Translations under genes and position numbers: made by a program
From: Cellulomonas sp. Root930
GTDB taxonomy: Bacteria; Actinomycetota; Actinomycetes; Actinomycetales; Cellulomonadaceae
Direction of reading: 5' to 3'
DNA length: 64,000 bases
Assembly: GCA_001429255.1 (NCBI GenBank)
Contig: LMJI01000001.1
Location: 1,782,310 to 1,846,309, forward strand
Shown here: in pieces, positions 38,408-47,024 of the stretch
Layout of the letters: every line of letters begins with the position of its first letter
How positions within the stretch are numbered: position 1 is the stretch's first letter
The notes under the pieces: model-generated
What the model was told of the DNA's origin: nothing
Database searches by the model: none
What the model saw: only the letters and a program-made list of their open reading frames with translations

Positions 38408-39012
38408 GGCGCGACGACGCCCGCACGAGGGCGCTGACCCACCGGATCGCCGCGCTGCTGCTGGAGTACCCCACGGCGGAGCTCGTCGCGCAGGTGCCGG
38501 ACCTGCGCGCGATCTCCCCGACGCGGGCCTTCGACCCGTTGTTCGACCACCTCGCCACGGCCCCGCTCACGGAGCTGACCGCCGAGTACGTCGACACCTT
38601 CGACCTGCGCCGCAAGATCTGCCTCTACCTGACGTACTACGCGTACGGGGACACCCGCGAGCGCGGGATGGCGCTGCTCGCGTTCAAGAGGGCGTTCCGT
38701 GCGGCGGGCCTGGAGATCAGTGCCGACGAGCTCCCCGACCACCTCTGTGTCGTCCTGGAGTTCAGCGCCACGGCCGACGTGGAGGCCGGGACGCGGCTGC
38801 TGCTCGAGCACCGGGCCGGACTCGAGCTGCTGCGGCTCGCACTGGTCGACCGTGGCTCCCCGTGGGCCGGGGCGCTCACCGCGGTCTGCTCCACGCTGCC
38901 GCCGCTGAAGGGCGACGAGCGGGAGGCTGTGGCGCGCCTGGCCGCCGAGGGCCCACCCGGTGAGCAGGTCGGCCTCGAGCCCTACGGCGCGATGGCGGGG
39001 ATGCCGCGATGA
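38404..39012 (+). CDS. narJ: Nitrate reductase assembly chaperone (202 aa)
   Basis: A helical TorD/NarJ-type chaperone with YPTAELVAQVP, the conserved TAEYVDTFDLRRKICLYLTYYAYGDTRERG segment, and DELPDHLCVVLEF. It binds the NarG N-terminus and helps cofactor insertion. Slightly short for the family. Its last residues (AMAGMPR) lie inside a 53-bp unit that is duplicated directly after its stop. Confidence 0.95.
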   Translation: MRRDDARTRALTHRIAALLLEYPTAELVAQVPDLRAISPTRAFDPLFDHLATAPLTELTAEYVDTFDLRRKICLYLTYYAYGDTRERGMALLAFKRAFRAAGLEISADELPDHLCVVLEFSATADVEAGTRLLLEHRAGLELLRLALVDRGSPWAGALTAVCSTLPPLKGDEREAVARLAAEGPPGEQVGLEPYGAMAGMPR

Positions 39013-39065
39013 GCCAGATCCTCGTTCCCTCCGTGCACCCGGCGATGGCGGGGATGCCGCGATGA
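39009..39065 (+). CDS. Mini-cistron 1 in the narJ-narI junction (18 aa)
   Basis: ATG 39009 overlaps the narJ stop as ATGA and the frame encodes MSQILVPSVHPAMAGMPR, ending in a TGA that overlaps the next ATG. The last seven residues copy the narJ C-terminus. It is probably a by-product that keeps ribosomes moving towards narI; whether the peptide has a role is unknown. Confidence 0.4.
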   Translation: MSQILVPSVHPAMAGMPR

Positions 39066-39115
39066 GCCAGATCCTCGTTCCCTCCGTCCACCTTCACCTG
39101 GAGATGCCGCGATGA
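39062..39115 (+). CDS. Mini-cistron 2 in the narJ-narI junction (17 aa)
   Basis: ATG 39062 overlaps the stop of mini-cistron 1 and the frame encodes MSQILVPSVHLHLEMPR. Its TGA overlaps the narI ATG at 39112. GGAG within its last codons also provides the narI Shine-Dalgarno. Confidence 0.4.
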   Translation: MSQILVPSVHLHLEMPR

Positions 39116-39855
39116 GCGCCGTCCTGCTCTGGGTCGTCATCCCGTACGTGTGCCTGGCGTTCTTCGTCGGCGGGCACGTGTGGCGGTACCGGTACGACAA
39201 GTTCGGCTGGACCACGCGCTCGTCGCAGCTGTACGAGAGCCGGCTGCTGCGCTGGGGGAGCCCGCTGTTCCACTTCGGGATCCTCGCGGTGTTCTTCGGG
39301 CACGTGATGGGGCTGGGCATCCCGGAAAGCTGGACGTCGGCCGTCGGCATCTCCGAGGAGCTGTATCACGTCATGGCCGTCTCGATCGGGGCCGTGGCAG
39401 GGTTCTGCACGCTCGTCGGCCTGACCCTGCTCATCTACCGCCGGCGCACGGTCGGCCCCGTGTTCAGCGCCACGACGAAGATGGACAAGGTCATGTACCT
39501 GTTCCTCGCGCTGGTGATCGTGCTCGGCGTCTGGAACACGGTCGCGGGCTCGGTGCTGAACCTCAACGGTGACTACGACTACCGCACGGGTGTGTCCGAG
39601 TGGTTCCGCGGCATCTTCCTGTTCCAGCCGAAGCCGGAGCTGATGGCCGAGGCGCCGTTCGGGTTCCAGGCACACGCGATGGTGGCCATGCTGCTGTTCG
39701 CCCTGTGGCCGTTCACCCGGCTGGTGCACGTGCTGAGCGTCCCGATCTTCTACCTGTGGCGGCCCTACGTGGTCTACCGCGGCCGGTCCGACCGGGCAGG
39801 CAGCCGGGCGACGAGGCCCGGCTGGGACGCGTCGGACGACAGGGTGCGCCGCTAG
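39112..39855 (+). CDS. narI: Respiratory nitrate reductase gamma subunit (247 aa)
   Basis: The cytochrome b subunit that anchors the complex and oxidises menaquinol. Five hydrophobic segments are present, with candidate heme-ligand histidines in FHFGILAVFFGHVMG and in QAHAM and RLVHVLS, as in NarI. ATG 39112 is the last link of a chain of ATGA overlaps from narJ. The stop TAG shares the CTAG at 39852-39855 with the opposing small gene. Confidence 0.96.
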   Translation: MSAVLLWVVIPYVCLAFFVGGHVWRYRYDKFGWTTRSSQLYESRLLRWGSPLFHFGILAVFFGHVMGLGIPESWTSAVGISEELYHVMAVSIGAVAGFCTLVGLTLLIYRRRTVGPVFSATTKMDKVMYLFLALVIVLGVWNTVAGSVLNLNGDYDYRTGVSEWFRGIFLFQPKPELMAEAPFGFQAHAMVAMLLFALWPFTRLVHVLSVPIFYLWRPYVVYRGRSDRAGSRATRPGWDASDDRVRR

Positions 39856-40088
39856 CGAGGGGCGTGGAGCTGCTCGGTCGCCTCGGCCAGCAGGCGCTCG
39901 AGCACGGCGTGCCGGTCCACGGCGCGCAGCAGGGCGTCGTCGTCGCGACCGCGGCGGGCCTCGTCGACCTCGTGGTGCGCCCGGCTGGTGGCCGCGGCGA
40001 GCTGGAACCAGGTGGCGCCGGCGACCTCGCGCCGGACGCGCGCCTCGACCTGAGGATCGACCCGGTGGTGCTGATCGACGAGCGTCAT
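39852..40088 (-). CDS. Small hypothetical protein (78 aa)
   Basis: ATG 40088 follows AAGGAG at good spacing, which is why this start is chosen over the longer frame that begins at 40235. The product is helical and rich in Arg, His and Glu (RVRREVAGATWFQLAAATSRAHHEVDEARRGRDDDALLRAVDRH), with no recognised family. It converges on narI with interlocked stop codons. Confidence 0.55.
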   Translation of the reverse strand: MTLVDQHHRVDPQVEARVRREVAGATWFQLAAATSRAHHEVDEARRGRDDDALLRAVDRHAVLERLLAEATEQLHAPR

Positions 40089-40630
40089 GTCCCGACTCCT
40101 TCGTCCTCGCTCACCTCCATGGTGCGCGCACCCACCGACACCCGCGGGGCGACACGCGAGCGTGCACGGAGAAGGAGTCGGCGGACCTGCGGCACGGACA
40201 TCAGCGCCGGGTACGCGCGCGACGGGCTGTAGCACCTAGGAATTCATTGTCCTGGAACCAGCGGCAACAATGCGCCGAACAATGCACGTGACGCATTCTC
40301 GCCCGGGCGAGTGACGGCACTCCAGGGACCCCGGCGCTCCACTGGCGACGCCGAGACGGGGACCGGGCTGCGAGCGCAGTGACACGTTTCCAGCAGGCAC
40401 GATGTCGCGTCTCTCCCCGGCTGTTCCGGGCATTCCGGACGACGCCCCGCCGACCTCGGGGACAGCGCATTCCGGAGTTGATCGGGAAAGAAATGCACGT
40501 TCGGGTGACGCTCGACCGATGTGGCGCCAGGCGTTGACTTCACCCTGTGACCCCGGTTACCGTCCTTGTGAACCATTAGTACACACTCCTTACATATTCG
40601 ACGCTCCGACGATGGACAGGGGACCGCACG
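40089..40630. other. 542-nt intergenic region upstream of the chitinase gene
   Basis: No convincing gene is present; the longer frames here lack Shine-Dalgarno sites and family features. The region is less GC-rich than its surroundings near 40240-40300 and 40560-40600. A 10-bp direct repeat GCATTCCGGA occurs at 40430-40439 and 40467-40476. Promoter candidates for the chitinase are TTGACT at 40534-40539 and TACATA at 40591-40596, but their spacing does not form a consensus pair. Regulatory sites for carbon or chitin control are plausible here, without proof. Confidence 0.5.
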
Positions 40631-42277
<1,647 letters not shown>

Positions 42278-42284
42278 CCCACGC

Positions 42285-42327
42285 GAAGCCCGGCTGCCGG
42301 ATACCCTCCCTCCGGCGGCCGGGCTTC
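42285..42327 (+). terminator. Stem-loop terminator of the chitinase gene
   Basis: GAAGCCCGGCTGCCGG and CCGGCGGCCGGGCTTC form a 16-bp stem with one mismatch and an 11-nt loop, starting 8 nt after the stop. No T-tract. Confidence 0.8.
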
Positions 42328-42408
42328 CGCGCGCGCACCCTCCACCGAGGGTGCCGCCGTGCCGACGACGTCGAGGGTCCGTCCCGGGCCCGTGAGCGAG
42401 GGGCGCTG

Positions 42409-43464
42409 GTGAACGGACCTGCTGGGCCTGGTGCCCCGGACGACCTGCCGCGCTCCCCGTCCGGGCGCGTGCCGCAGTGGGTGATCGACGAGGCTGCCGG
42501 CCACAGTGCGGGGCCGCCCGTGGTCCGGGACGACGCACCGGGCCGCCGACGCGGGCGGGTCGGGGGTCGGCGCCGGGTCCGGGTGGCCGGGACGCGTCGC
42601 GCCCGCGCGGTCGTACCGAGCCCGGCGGCTCCCTCCACCCGGTCGTCGTCGCGCTCGTCGACGGTGGTCGCCGTGCTCGTGCTCGCCGCGCTGCTGGGCG
42701 GGACCTGGGTCGTGCAGTCGGGACGTCTGCCGCAGGTGCTCGCCTGGGCGGGTGCCCCGGAGCCGACCCCGACGACGGCCCGCAACCCGTACGCGCCGAC
42801 ACCCGGCGTGGGCGCCGCCACCGCACCGCTGGGGACGCCGCCGCCGGTTACCGGCACGAGCACGTCGTTCGCCTACGTGGCGCTGCAGGGCGATCGTGCC
42901 ACGCCCGTCGCGTACGACCCGTGCCGGCCGATCCACTACGTGACGCGCCCGGACGACGCGCCGGAGGGTGGCCAGCAGCTCATCACGGACGCCGTCGCCC
43001 GGATCTCGCTGGCCACCGGGCTGCAGTTCGTCGACGACGGCCCGACGACGGAGGCCCCGTCGCCACAGAGGGAGCCGTACCAGCTCGAGCGCTACGGCGA
43101 CCGGTGGGCGCCCGTGCTGTTCAGCTGGTCCTCGCCGCGGGAGGACGCGACCCTCGCAGGGTTCGTGGCCGGTGCGGCCGGGAGCGTCCACGTGAGCCTG
43201 GCGGACGGGCCGGAGGTCTACGTGACCGGGCAGGTGATGCTCGACGCCCCGCAGCTCGCGGAGTCCGCCACCCATCCCGGCGGCGACGCGATCGCCCGGT
43301 CCATCGTGCTGCACGAGGTCGGGCACCTCGTGGGCCTCCAGCACGTCGAGGACGCGACGCAGATCATGTACCCCGAGGCGCAGGAGGGAGTCACCGAGCT
43401 CGGCTCCGGGGACCTGACCGGGCTCGCCGCGCTCGGCGGCGGGGCGTGCGTCCCCGAGCTCTGA
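42409..43464 (+). CDS. Membrane-anchored matrixin/metzincin-like zinc protease (351 aa)
   Basis: GTG start. Residues 1-85 are cytoplasmic, Arg/Pro-rich; a single transmembrane helix lies at about 86-105 (VVAVLVLAALLGGTWVV). The outer domain ends with HEVGHLVGLQHVEDATQIM, the HExxHxxGxxH zinc motif followed by a Met, typical of metzincins. A DPCRPIHYVTRP segment precedes it. It probably cleaves extracellular proteins. The prosequence Cys-switch of eukaryotic enzymes is not seen. Actinobacteria often encode such putative matrixins of unknown substrate. Confidence 0.8.
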   Translation: MNGPAGPGAPDDLPRSPSGRVPQWVIDEAAGHSAGPPVVRDDAPGRRRGRVGGRRRVRVAGTRRARAVVPSPAAPSTRSSSRSSTVVAVLVLAALLGGTWVVQSGRLPQVLAWAGAPEPTPTTARNPYAPTPGVGAATAPLGTPPPVTGTSTSFAYVALQGDRATPVAYDPCRPIHYVTRPDDAPEGGQQLITDAVARISLATGLQFVDDGPTTEAPSPQREPYQLERYGDRWAPVLFSWSSPREDATLAGFVAGAAGSVHVSLADGPEVYVTGQVMLDAPQLAESATHPGGDAIARSIVLHEVGHLVGLQHVEDATQIMYPEAQEGVTELGSGDLTGLAALGGGACVPEL

Positions 43465-43561
43465 ACGGCACCGTTTCACCTGTTATGTCATGGTCCGCCG
43501 GTCGTAAACTGGATGATCGGGCATCCATCCGCGGGGGCCCGCGCGACGGAGGAGTCGTGCG

Positions 43562-44101
43562 ATGAGGCGTGCATTCCTGTCGGTCCTGCTGCTGGTCAGC
43601 ACGTTCCTGATGATCCCGGCATCGCCCGCCACGGCGGCGCCCTACTGCGGCCTCGTGTGGGGGTCGCTCACCAAGTCGGCGCCGTCCCTGTCGCAGGCGC
43701 CGGTGGTGAACGTCCGGACCGGCCGGCACAGCTGCTACGACCGGCTCGTGGTCGACGTCGCGGGCGATGTCGGCGGGTACACGGTGTCCTACGTACCCCA
43801 GGTGGTGCAGGACGGCTCCGGCGAGCCGATCCCGACCCGTGGCGGCGCCGCCCTGCAGATCACCGTGAACGACCCGGCGTACGACGTCAACGGCAACCCG
43901 ACCTACTCGCCGGCCAACCGGCTCGAGCTGCGCGACGTCTCCGGGTACCGCACGTTCCGGCAGGTCGTGTTCGCCGGGAGCTTCGAGGGGTACACGAGCC
44001 TCGGCCTCGGGGTCCGGGCACGGCTGCCGTTCCGCGTGTTCGTCCTGGACGGTCCGGGCAGCGGGTCACGCGTGGTCGTGGACGTCGCGCACCGCTGGTG
44101 A
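43562..44101 (+). CDS. Secreted AMIN-like domain protein (179 aa)
   Basis: A Sec signal peptide (MRRAFLSVLLLV, ending SPATAA) precedes a beta-rich domain with RHSCYDRLVVDVAG, YTVSYV and SRVVVDVAHRW, the pattern of AMIN-like domains in actinobacterial exported proteins. Two Cys (in PYCGL and HSCYD) could form a disulfide. Cell-envelope or extracellular binding role likely; ligand unknown. GGAGG lies about 8 nt before the ATG. Confidence 0.7.
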   Translation: MRRAFLSVLLLVSTFLMIPASPATAAPYCGLVWGSLTKSAPSLSQAPVVNVRTGRHSCYDRLVVDVAGDVGGYTVSYVPQVVQDGSGEPIPTRGGAALQITVNDPAYDVNGNPTYSPANRLELRDVSGYRTFRQVVFAGSFEGYTSLGLGVRARLPFRVFVLDGPGSGSRVVVDVAHRW

Positions 44102-44169
44102 CCAGGCAGCGCGCGCTCGACGCTCTGAGTCTCCGGAGCCGTGCGCGCGCCGCCACCGCCGGGCGGGGT

Positions 44170-44175
44170 TAGCGT
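44170..44175 (+). promoter_or_regulatory. Probable leaderless -10 box for the first propeller gene
   Basis: TAGCGT lies 6 nt before ATG 44182. The same arrangement is found for its paralog at 47012-47017. Confidence 0.5.
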
Positions 44176-44181
44176 CTGGCC

Positions 44182-45642
44182 ATGGCGCGCGGTGCGATGC
44201 AGCACGTCGAGCTGGACGAGGCGGCCGAGTCGTCGGCGCCCGCCCCGGCTCCGCCGGCGCGCCCCGCGCGGCTCTGGTGGTGGGTCGGGGGAGTCGCGGG
44301 CGCGGTCGTCGCGGCACTGGTCGTGACGCAGGTGGTCCTCGACGGCCGGGAGCGAGCGGCCTCGGCCCGGCTGGCGGCGACGCCAGGCGTGGTGCGCGCG
44401 ATCGACGCGGACGTCGGCGTCCTGTGGCGGCCGGACCCCGCGGCGACCGGGGTGCTCACGCAGGGCATCGAGGTCGGCGGCGCGGTGCTCGGTCTGTCCG
44501 TCGCGGACGACGGGTCCCAGGCGTTCGTCGCGCTCGACCAGCGCACGGGGCAGCAGCGGTTCTCGACGCCGCTCGTCGGGGCCGACGCGGACCGGGCGCG
44601 GTCGCTGGACCGGTCGGCGGCCGGCACCTGCGTGCCCGTGCCGGCGGACGACGGCACGCCCCGGCAGGCGGCGTGCCTGGTGAGCGACGGGTTCGTGCAC
44701 TACGGGGACGAGGGCGTCGAGACCCGCAAGCCCGCGACGAGCACCCGCGTGGTCCTCCTCGACACCGCCGACGGGCGCGTGGTCGCCGACGTGTCCGCAC
44801 CCGGGGCGACCACCCTGACGGCCCTGCCGGGGCTCGCGGTCGTGGGCGTGCCCGCTCGGGACGGCCGGACCGAGGTGACCGGCCGGGACGTCCGGACCGG
44901 CGACGTGCGCTGGCGGTTCGACCCGCCGCTGCCGGGTGCCGACCGCCGGGCGTTCGCCGGCGAGGTGCGCCTGTTCGCGGTCGACGGGCTTGTCGGCGTC
45001 ACGATCCCCGGCTGGACCGCCACGGTGCTCTCGCCCTCGGGACAGGTGCTCCGCGCCAGCCGACCCGGGAACGCGGACCACGCGGTCGACCCCGTCGCCG
45101 GCCGCGCGGTCCTGCTGTACAGCAGCGGCTCGGGTGGGCTGTGGTCCACGCTGGTCGAGCGGGGGCGTGCGGACGTCGAGCTGCCGGGTGAGGTGCTGCC
45201 GTTCACGGTCGACGACGGGAGCGTGCCGGACCTCGTGCTCACGTCCGGCGGGAACGTGCGCGGCTGGGACAGGTCCACCGGTGAGGCGCGCTGGAAGTCG
45301 GACGTCGTCGCGTCGGTGAACGCGCTGGTCCTGCGGGGGCGGGTGTACCTGAGCACGCAGGCCGGGGTCGTCGCGCTCGACGGCAGGACCGGGGCCGTGG
45401 TCTGGCGGGGCGCCACCGCTGAGGGGAACGTGCCGGGGTTCCTGGTCACGGACGGCGAGCTCCTGGTCGCGGCCGACCAGCCCGTCGGCGGCGGCCCTCG
45501 CAGCGAGCTGGTCGCCTACGCCCTGGACGACGGGCGGACCGTCTGGCGCGTCCCGCTCCCGGACGGCCTGCGGTCGAGCGTCGCGCTCGGGCACCTGTTC
45601 CTGGGCTGGGGCGACGACGGGCGCCTGGCGGTGCTGGGGTGA
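44182..45642 (+). CDS. Membrane-anchored PQQ-like beta-propeller protein, copy 1 (486 aa)
   Basis: A short cytoplasmic N-terminus (MARGAMQHVEL) is followed by one transmembrane helix (about 32-53) and an outer beta-propeller of BamB/PQQ-like type. Repeated blades such as LDQRTGQQRFSTPL, DVRTGDVRWRF, DRSTGEARWKSDV and DGRTGAVVWRG carry the (D)xxTGxxxW pattern. It is a paralog of the protein at 47025 with matching N-terminus and blade order. It may sense or bind an envelope component; no enzyme motif is seen. Confidence 0.8.
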   Translation: MARGAMQHVELDEAAESSAPAPAPPARPARLWWWVGGVAGAVVAALVVTQVVLDGRERAASARLAATPGVVRAIDADVGVLWRPDPAATGVLTQGIEVGGAVLGLSVADDGSQAFVALDQRTGQQRFSTPLVGADADRARSLDRSAAGTCVPVPADDGTPRQAACLVSDGFVHYGDEGVETRKPATSTRVVLLDTADGRVVADVSAPGATTLTALPGLAVVGVPARDGRTEVTGRDVRTGDVRWRFDPPLPGADRRAFAGEVRLFAVDGLVGVTIPGWTATVLSPSGQVLRASRPGNADHAVDPVAGRAVLLYSSGSGGLWSTLVERGRADVELPGEVLPFTVDDGSVPDLVLTSGGNVRGWDRSTGEARWKSDVVASVNALVLRGRVYLSTQAGVVALDGRTGAVVWRGATAEGNVPGFLVTDGELLVAADQPVGGGPRSELVAYALDDGRTVWRVPLPDGLRSSVALGHLFLGWGDDGRLAVLG

Positions 45643-45646
45643 GCGC

Positions 45647-45683
45647 CGGGCAGGCCCTCGGGGTTCCGCCGAGGACCTGCCCG
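45647..45683. terminator. Stem-loop terminator between convergent propeller and aztD genes
   Basis: CGGGCAGGCCCTCGG and CCGAGGACCTGCCCG make a 15-bp stem with one mismatch and a 7-nt loop, between the stops at 45642 and 45689. Confidence 0.75.
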
Positions 45684-45688
45684 ACGGG

Positions 45689-46942
45689 TCAGTGGGAGTG
45701 CGTGGCTCCGACCACCCCGACCAGCTCGTTCGGGGTCACCGTCAGCGCGACGCTCTTCCAGAGCTCACCCGTGACGGGGTCGACCACGTGCAGCCGACGT
45801 TCCGCGGGGTCGGTCACGTACGCCATGCCGTCGAGCACGCGCAGGGTCGGCCGGGGCTCCTGCCAGTCGTCGGGCTCGGTCCACGGCTCCACGACCGGTG
45901 CGGAGCGCTCGATCGCTCCCGAGGTCGGGTCGATGACGTGCAGCGCCCCGTCGGTGCCGAGGACCAGGGCGGCTCCGTCCGCGCCTCGGCCCAGCGACCG
46001 GAACGAGTAGCTGGCGGGCAGGTCGACGAGGCGGAGCGTGCCGGTCACGGTGTCGACGAGGGAGACGCGCGTCGGCCGCTCCAGCTCCGCGTCGGGGTCG
46101 GTCTTGTAGTCGCCCAGCACCACCGGCGAGACCTCCGTGCCGGCCTGGTTGCCGATCCGGCCGTAGCCGTCGGGCGAGGCCACCTTCGTGATCGTGCCTG
46201 CGCGGTAGACGAGCACGCCGTCCTCGCAACCCACGACGACGGCCTCGTCGGCGGCGACCGCCTCACCGTGCACTCCGGGGCACTCGTCCGTCCGGGTGAC
46301 CTCGGATCCGGCAGCATCGAGCACCCGGATCCCGGTGCGGACGTCCTCGGTGCCCTCGCTGACCACGAGCGTGCCGTCCTCGAGCTCGACCGCGACTCCG
46401 TGGTGCGCGGACGGGGTGGAGAGCGTCCGGGCCCCGGCCGGGCCGTCGGCGACGTGGGCCGAGTCGATCACCGAGACCGTGCCGGTGCCGTCATCGAAGA
46501 GGGCGGTCCGTCCCTCGTGCGGCACCACGTGCCCCGGCTTCTCGGCCGGGTACACGGTGCTCGTGAGCACGGGATCGGCGGCGTAGTAGTGGGCGTGGTC
46601 GCCGTGCGCCTCCGCCCAGGCGCCGGCGTCGAGGACGGTGAAGCCGCCGTCGGTCGAGACGAGCACGTGCCGGCCGTCCCCGGCCTCGTTGAGCCGGGCG
46701 AAGCCGTCCAGCGGGAGGTCGGCCAGGGTCTCGAGCGTGGTCGCGTCGAGGACCTGGATCCCTCCGTCGTAGGTGAGGACCAGGCGAGGCTGCAGCGTCG
46801 CGGTCTCCTGCGCGTCGGAGGCCGGGGCCGGGGCCGGGGCGTCGGCGGCGGGGGTGCTTGCGCAGGCGGCGAGCAGGGTCAGAGGGAGGACGAGGCCGAG
46901 GCGGCGGGCACGGCCGCGGAGCGGGGATCGAGGGGAGGTCAT
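45689..46942 (-). CDS. aztD: AztD-like zinc chaperone lipoprotein, beta-propeller (417 aa)
   Basis: The N-terminus is a lipoprotein signal with lipobox LAAC. The mature part is a beta-propeller with many histidines at loops: EAHGDHAHYYAADP, PGHVVPHEGRTALFDDGTGTVSV, SAHHGVAVEL and PGVHGEAV, plus a terminal HSH. This His pattern matches AztD, a periplasmic zinc chaperone of AztABC transporters. No AztABC genes are next to it here. A candidate Zur box overlaps its promoter, which supports expression under zinc shortage. Symbol given by motif similarity. Confidence 0.78.
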   Translation of the reverse strand: MTSPRSPLRGRARRLGLVLPLTLLAACASTPAADAPAPAPASDAQETATLQPRLVLTYDGGIQVLDATTLETLADLPLDGFARLNEAGDGRHVLVSTDGGFTVLDAGAWAEAHGDHAHYYAADPVLTSTVYPAEKPGHVVPHEGRTALFDDGTGTVSVIDSAHVADGPAGARTLSTPSAHHGVAVELEDGTLVVSEGTEDVRTGIRVLDAAGSEVTRTDECPGVHGEAVAADEAVVVGCEDGVLVYRAGTITKVASPDGYGRIGNQAGTEVSPVVLGDYKTDPDAELERPTRVSLVDTVTGTLRLVDLPASYSFRSLGRGADGAALVLGTDGALHVIDPTSGAIERSAPVVEPWTEPDDWQEPRPTLRVLDGMAYVTDPAERRLHVVDPVTGELWKSVALTVTPNELVGVVGATHSH

Positions 46943-46948
46943 GGGGGG

Positions 46949-46978
46949 ACGCTAACAGCGAATGAGAATGAATATCAA
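46949..46978 (-). promoter_or_regulatory. aztD promoter with candidate Zur box
   Basis: On the minus strand TTGATA (46973-46978), an 18-nt spacer and TAGCGT (46949-46954) form a good promoter, 6 nt before ATG 46942 and so leaderless. TGAGAATGAATATCA (46963-46977) is a 7-1-7 imperfect palindrome resembling Zur operators (TGAnAAT-n-ATTnTCA) and covers the -35 element. Confidence 0.7.
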
Positions 46979-47011
46979 CAAGAACCGCCACGGTTCGCGC
47001 CGACCCCCGGA

Positions 47012-47017
47012 TAGGGT
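47012..47017 (+). promoter_or_regulatory. Probable leaderless -10 box for the second propeller gene
   Basis: TAGGGT lies 7 nt before ATG 47025, as for its paralog. Confidence 0.5.
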
Positions 47018-47024
47018 CCCGGTC

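Larger units (their letters stand above)
38989..39117 (+). repeat. 53-bp tandem duplication spanning the narJ-narI junction
   Basis: A unit beginning GCGATGGCGGGGATGCCGCG starts at 38989 and again at 39042, with near-identical sequence for about 48 nt of the 53-nt period. The core GATGCCGCGATGAGC appears a third time at 39103-39117, at the narI start. Each core contains an ATGA stop/start overlap. The pattern suggests slippage or unequal exchange of an original narJ-narI overlap. Confidence 0.9.

Noticed and set aside
40236..40433. A 65-codon minus-strand frame in the gap before the chitinase
   Set aside because: No Shine-Dalgarno, no leaderless box, and no protein-like pattern.
40534..40539. 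TTGACT as the chitinase -35 element
   Set aside because: No acceptable -10 hexamer follows at 16-18 nt, so the promoter is left unassigned.
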